Source: Meghimatium bilineatum (lineage: Eukaryota > Mollusca > Gastropoda > Stylommatophora > Philomycidae). Taken from it: DNA of 64,000 bases. A program made the position numbers and the translations under genes. The stretch spans positions 2,149,001 through 2,213,000 of the forward strand of contig CM067312.1 of assembly GCA_034231615.1 (NCBI GenBank), given 5' to 3'. Below the pieces are notes generated by a model, which ran no database searches, was not told where the DNA came from, and saw only the letters and a list, made by a program, of their open reading frames with translations. The first letter of the stretch is position 1; every line of letters starts with the position of its first letter. This document shows, piece after piece, positions 48,950 to 59,505 of the stretch.

Positions 48950-51173
48950 TTAATAACCTCCTGCAAGGTATGGATATCCTTCGGCTTCAACTTGTGCTTC
49001 ATCTAGACCCAATCTCCTTCTTCTCCTGGCTCTTCTGACTTCTAGGGTTGCCTCTGTAACCTTATTTTGTGCATTTAACAATCTCTTAGAATCAATTCTT
49101 GGGAAGTAAATCCAACGTGAAGTTTCCACATGTCACTTTCAACGTCAATTTTCCACATGTCACTTCCAACGTGACTTTTCCGCATGTCACTTCCAACGTG
49201 AATTTTCCACATGTCACTTCAAACGTGAATTTTCCGCATGTCACTTCCAACGTGAATTTTCCACATGTCACTTCCAACGTGAATTTCCACATGTCACTTC
49301 CAACATGAATTTTCCCCATGTCACTTCCAACGTGAATTTTCCACATGTCACTTCCAACATGAATTTTCCACAAGTCACTTCCAACAACCTAAGTGGAGCT
49401 TGCAGAGATTGTAACCCATCATTAAAAACTAAGGTTGCAATGCCAACACCAATATTAACAGCAGTCAAACCATGGTATAAGTGCTTTGGGCAGATCTGCT
49501 ATATCATACTGTTGAAGGACTCATTTGCATTTTGAGTGTAGAATTCTAAACATTTTGTCAAGATGCTTGGGTGGATGAGATCTTTGAACAGAGGTTTGAT
49601 TACATCCAATACTGTCTCTGATATACTGTTTCGATGTTTGAATGGCTTATTGGCAGCAACTGCTATCTTGTATGGACACCAACTGTCACCACAAAGGTTA
49701 TGCATCGGGATCTCATCAGTTGATAACTTGTGAAAATAAATGGCCCTCACAGCGTCTCTCATTCCTTTCAAATTATTCCTATTATCTCTAATTGCATTGC
49801 CATTAATAGTTTTGAATTGTATGTATCTGATTGGCTTTAGTCTATCTTTACCTCCTATTCTTCTCCCATGTGTCGAATTTCTACCTGACCATGTACATTT
49901 TATCTTGCACAATCGTGTGCCCATTCTCTTCTGTACATGTCCTACACATTCTATTGTTCTCCACTTTCACATCACCATAAGGATTTGAATTGGAAACACT
50001 TTTAAAACTGTTGGTATCACCATCTCCTACAAATCTTATATATCTCAATCTATACTTTTCTTCGGAGTTAGAAAATAAATTCATGGCTATTGATGCCTCC
50101 ATACTTCCAGATGACCCTTTATATGTAGCCGTACATTGAGACTCATGCTTATTTTTCCACAGCTGGTATTCTTGTGATTTCTCGTCTTGCTTTTCCCAAT
50201 AATCACATGATTTACATTCCTTTGAAAGTAATTATGTGTCTAAAACTTTGCTAGTAACACACCCAATCAGTGATGTGTGACCTCTAGTCATCCAAGTTTC
50301 AAGCAACAGATACATCAATATTTCTGCATACATCTTCTATATCTGAAACTTCTGCTAATTTATATTCTATCTGTTCTGCGTTCTTTATGCTTTCAAACTG
50401 AGCTGATGAAACAGATTTGGCAATGAATTCCTTGATTAGTTTGTATGAACTCTTTTTAATGAGTGTTGGTAATCACATCATTCCGCAAAAATAATTTCCA
50501 AAGCAACAAGACCTCCTCCGACACAGCGCATATCAAATACAGATCCTCGATTGATTGAATGCATTTGTAGATTATTGCTTATTGATATTTGTTGATTTGA
50601 ATTGAAAGGTATTTGATTAGTGTATTTCTTATTCCTACAACTAAATACAAACTTACTGCCTAGTCTATGTCTCTGTTTCCACAAAAACAATGCTGAAGAA
50701 GTACTGACACATTAGATGTGAAGATATTTGTTGTAAGATTTCAAAAATCAATGACCCTGTTTCCACACCATGATTCCTTACAATGGTTTTCACTAGCAAG
50801 GTCTATGTCTTGTATATTCTCACCTTCACTTTCAGAGTCATATAATAATCCATACATCCTTTTTAGATTTCTCTCTGACTTGATTGAAGGGGGCGTGTCC
50901 TTATTAGTAGATGTATGACCATGTGAACAATTGTACTAATTTTAGACTTACGCGCATGGTCAGTGGAATTGTTTATATCTGTACCTACATCAACTTCGTT
51001 GAAATGACAGCTTTTATTAGTAAATCTATTTCCACAAAACTTACTTTTTCTTGAGTGTCTGGAATTATTTTTTTTCTGACATTTCTATTAATGACTTTAA
51101 TTTCAAATAGAAACAAATGTTTCACATATGCTGCAACTGATAGTAACTTTTGAATGGCTTCCCGATTCGCCAT
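48950..51173 (-). pseudogene. Mutator-like transposase, multiply frameshifted
   Basis: Starts MANREAIQKLL at 51173. In order it shows INRGSVFDMRCVGGGLVALE (about 50500-50560), YIRFVGDGDTNSFKSV (about 50050), a Cys pair CRTC, MGTRLCKIK (49924), a segment ending SWCPYKIA, KPFKHRN, LTKCL and QNANESFNSMI (49499). After a frameshift it reads VGIATLVFNDGLQSL. It ends YPYLAGGY and TAA at 48950-48952. This matches the animal 'Mutator-like transposase domain' proteins in block order, including the C-terminal AGG(F/Y). The C-terminal part is swollen by a 27-bp coding minisatellite. Several stops and shifts make it inactive. Confidence 0.75.
49105..49385 (-). repeat. 27-bp minisatellite inside the transposase frame, about 10 copies
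   Basis: The unit tttccacatgtcacttcc plus aacgtgaat encodes LEVTCGKFT on the minus strand. The related fragment at 48480 has one unit, so the array arose by expansion of coding sequence. Confidence 0.9.
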
Positions 51174-51184
51174 AACGAGGCTAT

Positions 51185-51594
51185 GATAACAAAGCTTATC
51201 GTGAGGTGTTCATTGTTTTAATTAATATGAACTGTTCACTGTTTTTTCTAAAACACACTGAACATTTTTGCAATATTTCTTACAATTTCCTGACCCACCC
51301 CCACCTATTTTAAAAGTCTATATCTCAAAAACTATTAATGCTACGACCAAATCTTTTAAAGAAAATGTGCATAAATGGATGTTCCATAATACAGTACCAA
51401 TCTCTTCGCTTAATTAACAAAAATAGACATTTTTCTATTTTTTAGCTGTTTTTTAAACCCTTAAATGCACAAAATAAATTTACCGAGGCAACACTAGAAG
51501 TCAGAAGAAGGAGAAAATTGTAACTTTAACCGTTTTTTTGTAATATGAATTGGTTTGTAATCCTACTGTCTCCTAGGTGTACCTCCCTCCTTAA
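51185..51594 (-). repeat. Terminal region of Mutator-like transposon
   Basis: Inverted match to 47950-48190. Between 51465 and 51525 on the plus strand lies another small scrap of the transposase C-terminal coding (TEATLEVRR), parallel to 49020-49075 on the minus strand, so further copies were nested here. Confidence 0.65.
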
Positions 51595-52041
51595 CCTAGA
51601 AGCGCATGAGATTTGTGCGATGACTTCGATAAGGGCAAGTAGAACGTGTGCGATTTAAAACCCCAACCTTACTGCTGAGTAATCTTAAAATGACATTTAA
51701 TAATAAACAAGCCACACAATATGGTAACAACCCCCACCCCTCTTCCCCACCCAGTTGTATGCTTTTACTCCAACAGTGTCATTAAAAATGCAACGTGAAC
51801 TGCAAAATATTTACATTTATATGTTTTATGTATGGTACGTTTTATATATTTTCTGTTGTATATGTTTTATAAATAATTAAATTACTTTATGAAAATCAAC
51901 GGAAAACGTATTTACAGATCTGGTGGGGTCGTTAGACGACACATATAGACATATACAAACATACACGCAGACATGCACACGAATATGACAATATACATTC
52001 AGTAACAAATGAATATAATTGCGCTTGTGATTATCTTGCAG
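51595..52041. other. Likely intron of a host gene
   Basis: Non-coding AT-rich sequence ending in a splice acceptor, ttatcttgcag, at 52031-52041. Confidence 0.45.
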
Positions 52042-52260
52042 GTCGAAATGTAGCACTAAAACAAAAGACTTGGCAATCAAGTAACTATGAAGAGGATATT
52101 AACAAATGTGGATCAGCCAATGCAGTGGATGGTGGCTCTAGTTATACTTACGACAGTAACAGTTGCTCTCAAACGGCTGTTGAGGAAGAAGGTCCACAAT
52201 GGAAAGTACACTTCGCGTATCCAGCAAAACTCCATTTAATCTATGTAAAAACCAGAAGTG
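52042..52260 (+). CDS. Host exon: F5/8C / fucolectin-like domain segment
   Basis: A 219-bp open stretch bounded by acceptor ttgcag|GT and donor AAGTG|gtaaat, both in phase 1. It encodes RNVALKQKTWQSSNYEED..., AVDGGSSYTYDSNSCSQTA and PQWKVHFAYPAKLHLIYVKT. The order N.AL...TWQSS.Y...A.NAVDG...CS.T......W.V.......I..(I/V).. is the start of galactose-binding-like (F5/8 type C, fucolectin) domains. Those domains are common at the N-terminus of molluscan EGF-repeat and receptor proteins. A phase 1-1 exon is typical of shuffled extracellular domains. Neighbouring exons are not in view; within 700 bp downstream no continuation is seen. Confidence 0.6.
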
Positions 52261-52973
52261 GTAAATATGCACTTGTATCCATCTTTATTCACTTTCCCAG
52301 TTTGCATCCATCATTATTTACTTTCCCAGTTGTGTACATAATTATTCGCTTCATCATGACCAACTAGCATAGACTAGACAAAATGTAGCCGTTATCATAA
52401 TAATTTGAAATGAATGTACATGGTGTGATAATTTTGCAGTTGATGTATTATTTCCATTCTATATGTAGGATACTTTGTGTCCACATTTTGCTTGGTTACT
52501 CCATCTTCGCAGTGCTGACATCATCCTGTCATTATTTTTTTAAAAAGTGTCTTCTCGTGTGTTATTGACAACGTATTTCAAGGTACGGGTTAGGGAAATG
52601 TGGACTTATCACGTTGTGTGCCCAATATTTAAAAAAATAATAGGATGCTTAATTTCATTCAGATTTCGTGACCTAGCTGATATCATATTTTAAATGCGCA
52701 GTGTATGTTTAGAACTGCGCGCTACACACTGATAACCTCTCTCCACCCATCACCCAGCCATCCAAAGGCGGGGAGGGGATACCCGTGTGTAGCGGATAGA
52801 TCAATAGATCCGCATGTAGACTTAGCTACTGTGAAATACGTTTATCGACATTTCGTTTCGTCAAATAACCTGCGTATTTGTTTCGTTAAAAACGAAATCA
52901 CGTTTGCTCAAACATTACGTATTACAATTGTGTGCAGAGAAATGTTTGTTTCACTAGATCCAATGTACTTTAC
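52261..52973. other. Presumed intron sequence
   Basis: No further exon, repeat or element recognised. A small GC-richer stretch lies at 52730-52830. Confidence 0.4.
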
Positions 52974-53041
52974 AGAATACCCATATTCTCTCAGAATACC
53001 CATATTCTCTCAGAATACCCATATTCTCTCAGAATACCCAT
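52974..53041. repeat. 19-bp tandem repeat, about 3.5 copies
   Basis: The unit aatacccatattctctcag is nearly perfect across copies. Confidence 0.9.
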
Positions 53042-54431
53042 AGTGAGTAATAATCCAAACCTGCTTGTCCCATGACGTGGCCAACAAATGAAGGTTTTTC
53101 TTATATTATTGATTAAGATTCGCTTCGCATCTGACTCTTTCAACACCTCTACATTAGTTTTTCTTGCAGTCCATGATATTATCAGCATTCTTTTATAGAA
53201 CCATACCTCTGTTGCCTCTAGTTTTCCACTTTCTCTTTTGTTTATTGTCCTTAGACTCACACCAATATGCTAATATATGATTTATATAGCACCGCAGAAC
53301 TCTCTTTCTCACCTCTAATGATAGGATAATATTACACAGTATATATTTTTTTTTAATTTTCTTAATGTTGTTTTTACCTGTCCTATTATGCTTCTTATTT
53401 CTGTTGAACTTTTTCCATATCTGTAATCGCTGTGCCTAAATATTTGAATAGGTGGACCTGTTTTAATATTATATCATTCACTTTGATATTGCAAGATATG
53501 GTATTTTGTTTATTTGCAATAACCATTACTTCTGATGTCTTGATATTTAGGAAGAGACATGTTTCTTTCATTTCTGTGACTACTACATTAATTAAATCTT
53601 GAACGTCTTCCTCACTTTTAGCAATCAGAACTAGTGTCATCTGCATATCTTAAATTATTTCAGTTATGTCCTCCCACTGATATTCCAGGGATATCAACTA
53701 TTGCACCAATTATATTTCCACTGTATTAAGAGAACATATCTGGTGAGAGTACAATCCCTGTATAACTCCTTGTTTTATTTGATAAAAATGACTACATTGA
53801 TTTCCTACAATTTTTTGCTGCTGTTTGTTGCCAATACATGTTTTTGATGATTTTTAAATCCTTATTGTTGATGTTCAAATTCTCTTGCATGTGTATACCT
53901 TCACTATGCTTAACTTTATCAGATACTTTCATGCAGTCTATAAAACGGAGGTACAGGTTGTTTTTATCTTTATAGACCACTCAATTAGTATTCTCAATAT
54001 ATATATATAACGTTGTTGGTACATTTGCCTTCTACGAAACCACATTGTTCAGGGCTTATTTCTGTTATTATTTTGTTTTTCACTCTCTTCATGATGATTC
54101 TGAGAAGTATTTTGGTTATTTGGCTCATGATGCTGATTGTACGGTGTTCTTCACATTAAGTGGTCCCTGATTTCTTAGGTAAGGCTATAAATATGCACCT
54201 CATTAGGACATCGGATATGCGTCCACTAATATATATGTAATTCCGAAATTGGGTAATTATTTCCACTCCAGAGTCACCTAAAGCTGCTAATTCCTCTAAT
54301 GTGATATTGTCTGGTCCTGGGGATGTGCTAAATTTCATGTATCTTATTGCATCCATTACTTCTGTTGCGATTATGGATGGACCCTTGCTGTTGTCTTGTA
54401 TGTTTATCTCGGGACTATTGTCGGCATACAT
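53041..54431 (-). pseudogene. Non-LTR retrotransposon (LINE) reverse-transcriptase remnant
   Basis: Minus-strand pieces in correct order: SPGPDNITLEELAALGDSG and IFIALPKKSGTT (54156-54431) from the start of the RT domain; YLRFIDCMKVSDKVKH and LKIIKNMYWQQTAA (53792-53980); LVLIAKSEEDVQDLINVVVT, then LNIKTSEVMVI and FKYLGTAITD (53395-53646), just after the catalytic motif; and EVWFYKRMLIISWTARKTNVE (53040-53260), the post-RT segment. The (Y/F)ADD box itself is degraded. The order is that of endonuclease-type LINEs. Multiple frameshifts show an old copy. Confidence 0.75.
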
Positions 54432-54478
54432 TTCTTTGATTTATTATGACTATCTCTGTACTATGTAATCGTTTCCCA

Positions 54479-54760
54479 TTAAGGAGGCAGGTGCACTTAT
54501 AAAATTGAAGAAAAAAAAGAAATATTTTTGAATATTACGAAGATATTGGTATCAAATTAAGTGTTTATGCGCATTTTCCTTAAAAATAGTGGTCGTAGCA
54601 TTGATAATTGTTGAGATATAGACTTTTCAAAAAAAAATTGTGGTTGAGGGCGTGGGGTTCAGACATTTTTAAGAATTATTACAACAATATTCAGTATTTT
54701 TTAGAAAAACAGTGAACTGTCCATATTAATTAAAACAATGAACACCTCTCGATTCTATCG
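54479..54760 (+). repeat. Terminal region of Mutator-like transposon, copy 2
   Basis: Starts TTAAGGAGGCAGGTGCAC, continues gaagatattggtatcaaatt and reaches aacaatgaacacctctcg, directly before the transposase start. A retroelement interrupts it at 54772. Confidence 0.75.
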
Positions 54761-54771
54761 TAGCCTCGTTT
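54761..54771. repeat. 11-bp target-site duplication (left) of Penelope-like element
   Basis: tagcctcgttt is repeated at 57278-57288. The undisturbed related copy reads atagcctcgttatggcg around 51170 (minus strand), which fixes the insertion point at the transposase start codon. Confidence 0.85.
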
Positions 54772-56919
54772 AGAGAAATTGCCCACATTAGAGAAATTGT
54801 CCCTCTCCGTCCTGCATATGATCAATATTCGCTGCTTCAGGATATCCACCGTTACCATCGTCGTCTTCGGCTGCATTATCATTTCTTTGGCAAAGCGTCA
54901 TCTGCCACTGATGATTTGTTCTCTCGATATGAACAGAAGACACATTCTTGGACTCCTAAACCTGGTGCATCCGAGGCTCTTGTTCTTTATATCAAGAACA
55001 CCCTCCATGACATCCAATCACTTCATCACAGCCGCATCAAACGCTCTAACATCACTCCTGACGAATCTCGCGCCTTGGCGAATCTTCGCCGCCGGGATGA
55101 TATTGTCATCAAACCAGCTGATAAGGGTGGGGCCGTTGATGTGTGGCGCAAGGACCTTTACCTCCAGGAGGGCCACCAACAACTCTATAACCCCTCTTTC
55201 TACACTGCTCGCACATCAGACTCGACAGTATCTAACCAGAAGGTGGTCAACAACACTGTGAACACCCTCATCCAGGACAACCACCTTCCCACCACTGCCA
55301 AGGCTCTTTGCATCGATAAAAGCTGTTTAGGCAGACATGTCTTCTATATGCTGCCCAAAATACACAAGGAATTGAATCCCGGCAGACCTATTGTCTCAGC
55401 TTGCTCTTGTCCTACAGAGCGCATCTCTGATTTCCTCGACAGTATTTTGCAGCCCTTAGTCGAGGCACTGCCCTCATTCTTGAAAGACACCAAGCATGCT
55501 CTCACTATTTTTTCTTCTGTGCATTTGTCTTCTGATCGCACCTATCGTCTGTTCTTGCTTGATGTTTGCTCTCTGTACACGTCTATACCACATGCCGATG
55601 GTCTTAGGGCGTTGCAGTTCTTTCTGGACAAGAGTCCGCATCCTTCTGTATCTACTCCAACCCTTATCCGCCTTGCTGAACTGGTGCTCACACTCAACTC
55701 TTTTGAATTCGACGGACATTTCTTCGATCAGATCAGTGGTGTGGCCATGGGCACTAAGATGGGGCCTAGCTATGCCTGTCTTTTCATGGGACATCTAGAA
55801 CATCTAGTTTGGTCTACCTACGATGGCCCATTCCCATCTCTTTTCCACAGATACATTGATGATGGGATAGGTATTACTGACATGACAGAAGCAGAACTGT
55901 CTCGCTTCATCAACTTCATCAACAATTTCAACCCCGCTATTAAATTCACATTTAGCATTTCCACCACCTCTGTCCATTTCCTGGACATCATTGTCACCAT
56001 TCATCCCCTATACCTCAGCACATCAGTCTACTACAAACCCACTGATGCACATGGCTTTCTGCTCTACACTTCTTCTCATCCTCCCGCCTGTCGTAACTCT
56101 CTACCTTACTCACAGCTTCTTCGCCTTCGTCGCTTATGTAGCGATGACGACGATTTTCTCGACAAATCCTCTGAGATGATTGAGTTCTTTCGTAGACGCT
56201 CCTTCCCTGACAGCATTCTTTCATTGGCTTGGCTCCGTGTACGCCAGCTATCTCGCCTTGATACCTTGAATAATTCCCAGGGTTCTTCCTCCTCCTCTGA
56301 TAGGGTTAAACTGGTTCTTACCTTCCATCCCCATAACTCGACTGTCCGTCGTATTCTACTTAAACATTATTCCCTTCTCCAGTCTGATTCTGACACCCGT
56401 GATGCTTTCCACAAATTACCTCTGGTGGCCTTTAGGCGCGACAAAAATCTGAAGGACATCTTGGTCCACAGCCACCTCAGGTCCTCTGCACCTGACCATT
56501 TTGGTACCGTGCGGTGCTCACGCGGTCGTTGTTTCACATGTCCTTATGTGGTTCAGATGCGCTCCATCTCATTCCACAAGGCCAGTTTCTCCATCGATGA
56601 GGCCTTTACATGTGAATCCCGTAATGTTATTTACGTGATCATATGTAAACGCTGTGGTAAGCAATATATCGGTGAGACTGGCCTTAGACTGAGCGACCGC
56701 TTCTGCAACCACTTGCATGCTATCAAACACAGAACTCCCACTCCTGTGGCCAATCACTTCAACGGCGATGGCCAACGTGGTGTCCTTGACATTCAGGTCA
56801 CTGCCATCAGATCCTGCACCACCGATGATAGATCTAGGTACGCCCTCGAAAATCGTCTCATTTTCGAGTTGGGTACCATCAAGCCATTTGGACTCAATTC
56901 CGACCACTCTTTCGCTTAG
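54772..56919 (+). CDS. Penelope-like RT with GIY-YIG endonuclease (N-truncated)
   Basis: About 715 codons open from the insertion boundary to TAG at 56917; no ATG start remains. Domains in order: N-terminal linker (LRPAYDQYSLLQDIHRYHRR); NIVIKPADKGG-like block at residue about 110 (read here as DIVIKPADKGG); LPKIHKELNPGRPIVSACSC at about 195; the catalytic YIDDG at about 360; YYKPTDAHGFLLYTSSHP at about 420; a C-x4-C-x2-C cluster (CSRGRCFTC) at about 581; and a GIY-YIG nuclease core (NVIYVIICKRCGKQYIGETG) at about 617. The order RT, then Cys cluster, then GIY-YIG fits the Neptune group of Penelope-like elements. The protein would copy its RNA at a nicked target. It could still be translated internally, but as a truncated copy it is probably dead. 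Confidence 0.88.
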   Translation, partial: REIAHIREIVPLRPAYDQYSLLQDIHRYHRRLRLHYHFFGKASSATDDLFSRYEQKTHSWTPKPGASEALVLYIKNTLHDIQSLHHSRIKRSNITPDESRALANLRRRDDIVIKPADKGGAVDVWRKDLYLQEGHQQLYNPSFYTARTSDSTVSNQKVVNNTVNTLIQDNHLPTTAKALCIDKSCLGRHVFYMLPKIHKELNPGRPIVSACSCPTERISDFLDSILQPLVEALPSFLKDTKHALTIFSSVHLSSDRTYRLFLLDVCSLYTSIPHADGLRALQFFLDKSPHPSVSTPTLIRLAELVLTLNSFEFDGHFFDQISGVAMGTKMGPSYACLFMGHLEHLVWSTYDGPFPSLFHRYIDDGIGITDMTEAELSRFINFINNFNPAIKFTFSISTTSVHFLDIIVTIHPLYLSTSVYYKPTDAHGFLLYTSSHPPACRNSLPYSQLLRLRRLCSDDDDFLDKSSEMIEFFRRRSFPDSILSLAWLRVRQLSRLDTLNNSQGSSSSSDRVKLVLTFHPHNSTVRRILLKHYSLLQSDSDTRDAFHKLPLVAFRRDKNLKDILVHSHLRSSAPDHFGTVRCSRGRCFTCPYVVQMRSISFHKASFSIDEAFTCESRNVIYVIICKRCGKQYIGETGLRLSDRFCNHLHAIKHRTPTPVANHFNGDGQRGVLDIQVTAIRSCTTDDRSRYALENRLIFELGTIKPFGLNSDHSFA

Positions 56920-57099
56920 TTCTCGGTCGTATTGGTCTTTGTTACGTCATCGTTTTGTTCCTCTCGTTCCACCTGTAGTATCGTCTTTGTGTACTTCCTG
57001 TTCGTATGCTTCCGGTATCTATCTTAGTACCACATTTCACTCGGATACGCATTCATTATTACTTGTGGTTTTTTTATGTTTGTATGTTATGTCCGTATC

Positions 57100-57140
57100 T
57101 TGAAAAAGGCCTATTGGTCCGAAACGTCGACTTTGTCCTG
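57100..57140 (+). other. Conserved 3' motif of Penelope-like element, hammerhead-like
   Basis: cttgaaaaaggcctattggt then CCGAAACGTCG. A 4-bp stem (ggcc/ggtc) with a tatt loop precedes GAAAC, as stem II precedes the GAAA box in hammerhead ribozymes. The CUGAUGA box would be TTGAAAA, so the core is degenerate. Related versions lie at 58143-58190 and 62626-62680 (minus strand). Confidence 0.4.
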
Positions 57141-57277
57141 TGTATTGTCATCTGTTGATTATATTATGTGTTTTGTTTTGTTATATGTACCATATTTACA
57201 TCCGTTAGTGATAGTGTGTAGTGTTTTAGTCATCATTCAGTAGGACTTCATTACCTGTTTTACACGTGAGTATTATT

Positions 57278-57288
57278 TAGCCTCGTTT
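57278..57288. repeat. 11-bp target-site duplication (right) of Penelope-like element
   Basis: tagcctcgttt, identical to 54761-54771; transposase sequence resumes immediately after. Confidence 0.85.
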
Positions 57289-57840
57289 TGGAGAGTACTC
57301 CTCTAATTTCTGAAAATCATTCATGCGCATGTACATAATTTGTTCAAATTTTTAATTAAAGTCATTAATCGAAATGTCAGTAAAAAAATATTCAAGACTC
57401 TCAAGAAAACGTATGTTTTGTGGAAATAGATTTCCTAACAAAAGCTGTCAGTTCAGCGAATTTGATGTGGATACATATATAAATAATTGCAGTAACTATA
57501 CGCGTAACGCTAAAATTATATAAGTACATGGTCACACAGTATAGATACTATTAATACATGTTATTGCTTACATGGTCATACATCTACTCATAAGGACACG
57601 CCCCCTTCAAGCAAGTCAGAGAGAAATCTAAAAAGGATGTATGGATTAATATATGACTCTGACAGTAAAGGTGAGAATATACAAGACATAGACCTTGCTA
57701 GTGAAAACCATTGTAAGGAATCATGGTGTGGAAACAGGGTCATTGATTTTTAAAATCTTACAACAACAAATATCTTCACATCTAATGTGTCAGTACTTCT
57801 TTAGCATTGTTGATTTTGTGGAGACAGAGAGGCTTTGCAG
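57289..57840 (+). pseudogene. Mutator-like transposase 5' part, copy 2
   Basis: Continues the copy begun at 54479. Nucleotide matches to the minus strand of 50700-51170 include tcattaatcgaaatgtcag, gtggaaatagatttcc, ggacacgcccccttcaa and catggtgtggaaacagggtc. Stops occur in all frames. It ends near 57840, after which 57841-57965 is unassigned. Confidence 0.75.
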
Positions 57841-57965
57841 ATAAATATCGTTTCCGGATTTGCAGAATAACTCCAGTTTGTCATGTGTTCGTTTTGTGTG
57901 ATTGTAAAATGATGTTCTTCAAAACTGCGGGGAAATATATTTGTCTACTTGGGTAGACCAACTGC

Positions 57966-58889
57966 AAATATAAATAACCAAGTGGTCGGAGGGTATCCGA
58001 CAAAGTGGAGGGTGCCGCAGTAACCGAATGAATAAATAGTAAAGCAAAATGAATTAAACAGGTTATTGAAAACACTTACCTTGACTATTAATAAAAAATA
58101 TATAAAAGAGTATATATAAAGAAAACATACAATAAAACTAAACAGGACAATTCTCCACGTATCGGCTCAAATGGAACCTTTTTTTCAAGAGACAAACAAC
58201 TGTAAACACCACAATACTAAACAAAATAGATGACTTAGCCTGTCTAAAGCCACATCTCCAAAACATAAAGCCACGTCTCCATGACGCAGGAATGGAAACA
58301 TTCTAGTAAAAGAGAAAATGCGTGCATTCATTATAAACAAACTGGAAAGTAGGAAATTAGAGGCAATATAGATGTGGTTGGGGTGTTTATAATGAATGCA
58401 AGAATAATATAAGAAAAAGTCCACTTTTGTCACTTTATCAGACAGGCAGGTTATAAGAACATAGTCACAACAGGCAAGACTGAAGGGAACAGAGACAGAT
58501 GGCGACAACGTGAGAAAATATTAGTTTGACAACCTAGCAAGGCAGGGAAACAACAACGATCCTGATAACAATACTGTGGACAGAGAGCCATGGTCTCCTA
58601 CGCCAACCAGAATGGCATATGATAATGATTGATGAGTAATGATGAGGTTGTGTGGTGGTGGGGTGAGTGGGTTTGGGGAAGGGAGGATACAAGAAGAATC
58701 ATCATTTGAAAACGCATGGAATGAATGTGAAACCAAATATAGACATAAACATATATATACAACCACACCTAAACATACATAGAAATGTATACACACACCA
58801 AGAGTTAAGAAATAAATATATAACAAAATGGACACAGCTGTGTGAAGGATACCCACACAAAATGCACAGACATGTAAATGTATCCACAC
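57966..58889 (-). repeat. Pseudo-LTR, downstream copy
   Basis: Starts aaatataaataaccaagtgg and matches 62453-63371 at an offset near 4487 with few differences. Contains the hammerhead-like motif at 58143-58190. Frames of about 107 and 122 codons occur in both copies but look like by-products of sequence identity. Confidence 0.85.
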
Positions 58890-59143
58890 ATAGGAAAGAT
58901 CTCACATCAGAATAGGCATACATATTGACACAGAATGGAGATACGTGCATTAACATAAACAAGCGCTCACATAAATACATACATATATACATAAATATGA
59001 ACATGCATCCACATAAACACTTTCTCACAAAAATAAAAACAATAACATGAACATTCGCACACATAGAAACATGTACATATATTGATATAAATATAAACGT
59101 TCGTTCACATAAAGATAATGCTATAGCAACTGCATATGTATAC
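58543..59143. repeat. Segment present inverted at 63372-64000
   Basis: Includes part of the pseudo-LTR and about 250 bp beyond it, rich in (a)cacataaa-type repeats. The inverted copy has an expanded TA run. Confidence 0.8.
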
Positions 59144-59505
59144 ATACAAATGTGTGGCCCAAAGTAATTGTGTGGATACATAGAACCATATAAAACAAAA
59201 TGCATATACAAATAACTATACATGAGTGGGCACCCATCGAAGAGACAACTGCTATAACACCGAGGAAATCAAAGTCTAAATATGTAAATGATTGAACAAT
59301 AACAATATGGCATTCTAATGTACAATTGATGGACTAGAGTACAAAATAACCACATGTTGACATACACAAACGAAAGAAGACATAAAGGAAATATATAGAA
59401 GTACGGCAAACACAAAAATAATTACTCACGAAAGTGTACAAAGACAAATAATTACAAGATTCAGTGCAATACGGGAGTAGATGGTATAAAGAAAAGGTGG
59501 GTAAC
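59144..59505. other. 3' non-coding part of the second Penelope-like element
   Basis: Lies between the end of the RT/GIY-YIG frame and the repeat. No further motif seen. Confidence 0.4.

Larger units (their letters stand above)
48950..51594 (-). mobile_element. Mutator/Kolobok-like DNA transposon with TTAA-GGAGG end
   Basis: Contains the transposase pseudogene and a 5' terminal region. On the minus strand its end reads TTAAGGAGGGAGGTACACC (51576-51594). Another copy ends TTAAGGAGGCAGGTGCAC at 54479. TTAA at the boundary would fit a TTAA-targeting superfamily such as Kolobok or piggyBac. The far end is rearranged into the copy at 47950-48505. Confidence 0.6.
54772..57277 (+). mobile_element. 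Penelope-like retroelement, 5'-truncated, well preserved
   Basis: 2506 bp inserted into Mutator-like copy 2 with an 11-bp duplication. One long frame occupies most of it, followed by a 358-bp 3' part that holds the conserved motif at 57100-57140. The frame is open from the first base, so the element lost its 5' end on insertion. Confidence 0.88.

Noticed and set aside
58185-58889. 107- and 122-codon frames present in both Penelope-like repeats
   Set aside because: Low-complexity hydrophobic translations of the non-coding repeat; the RT frame is elsewhere.
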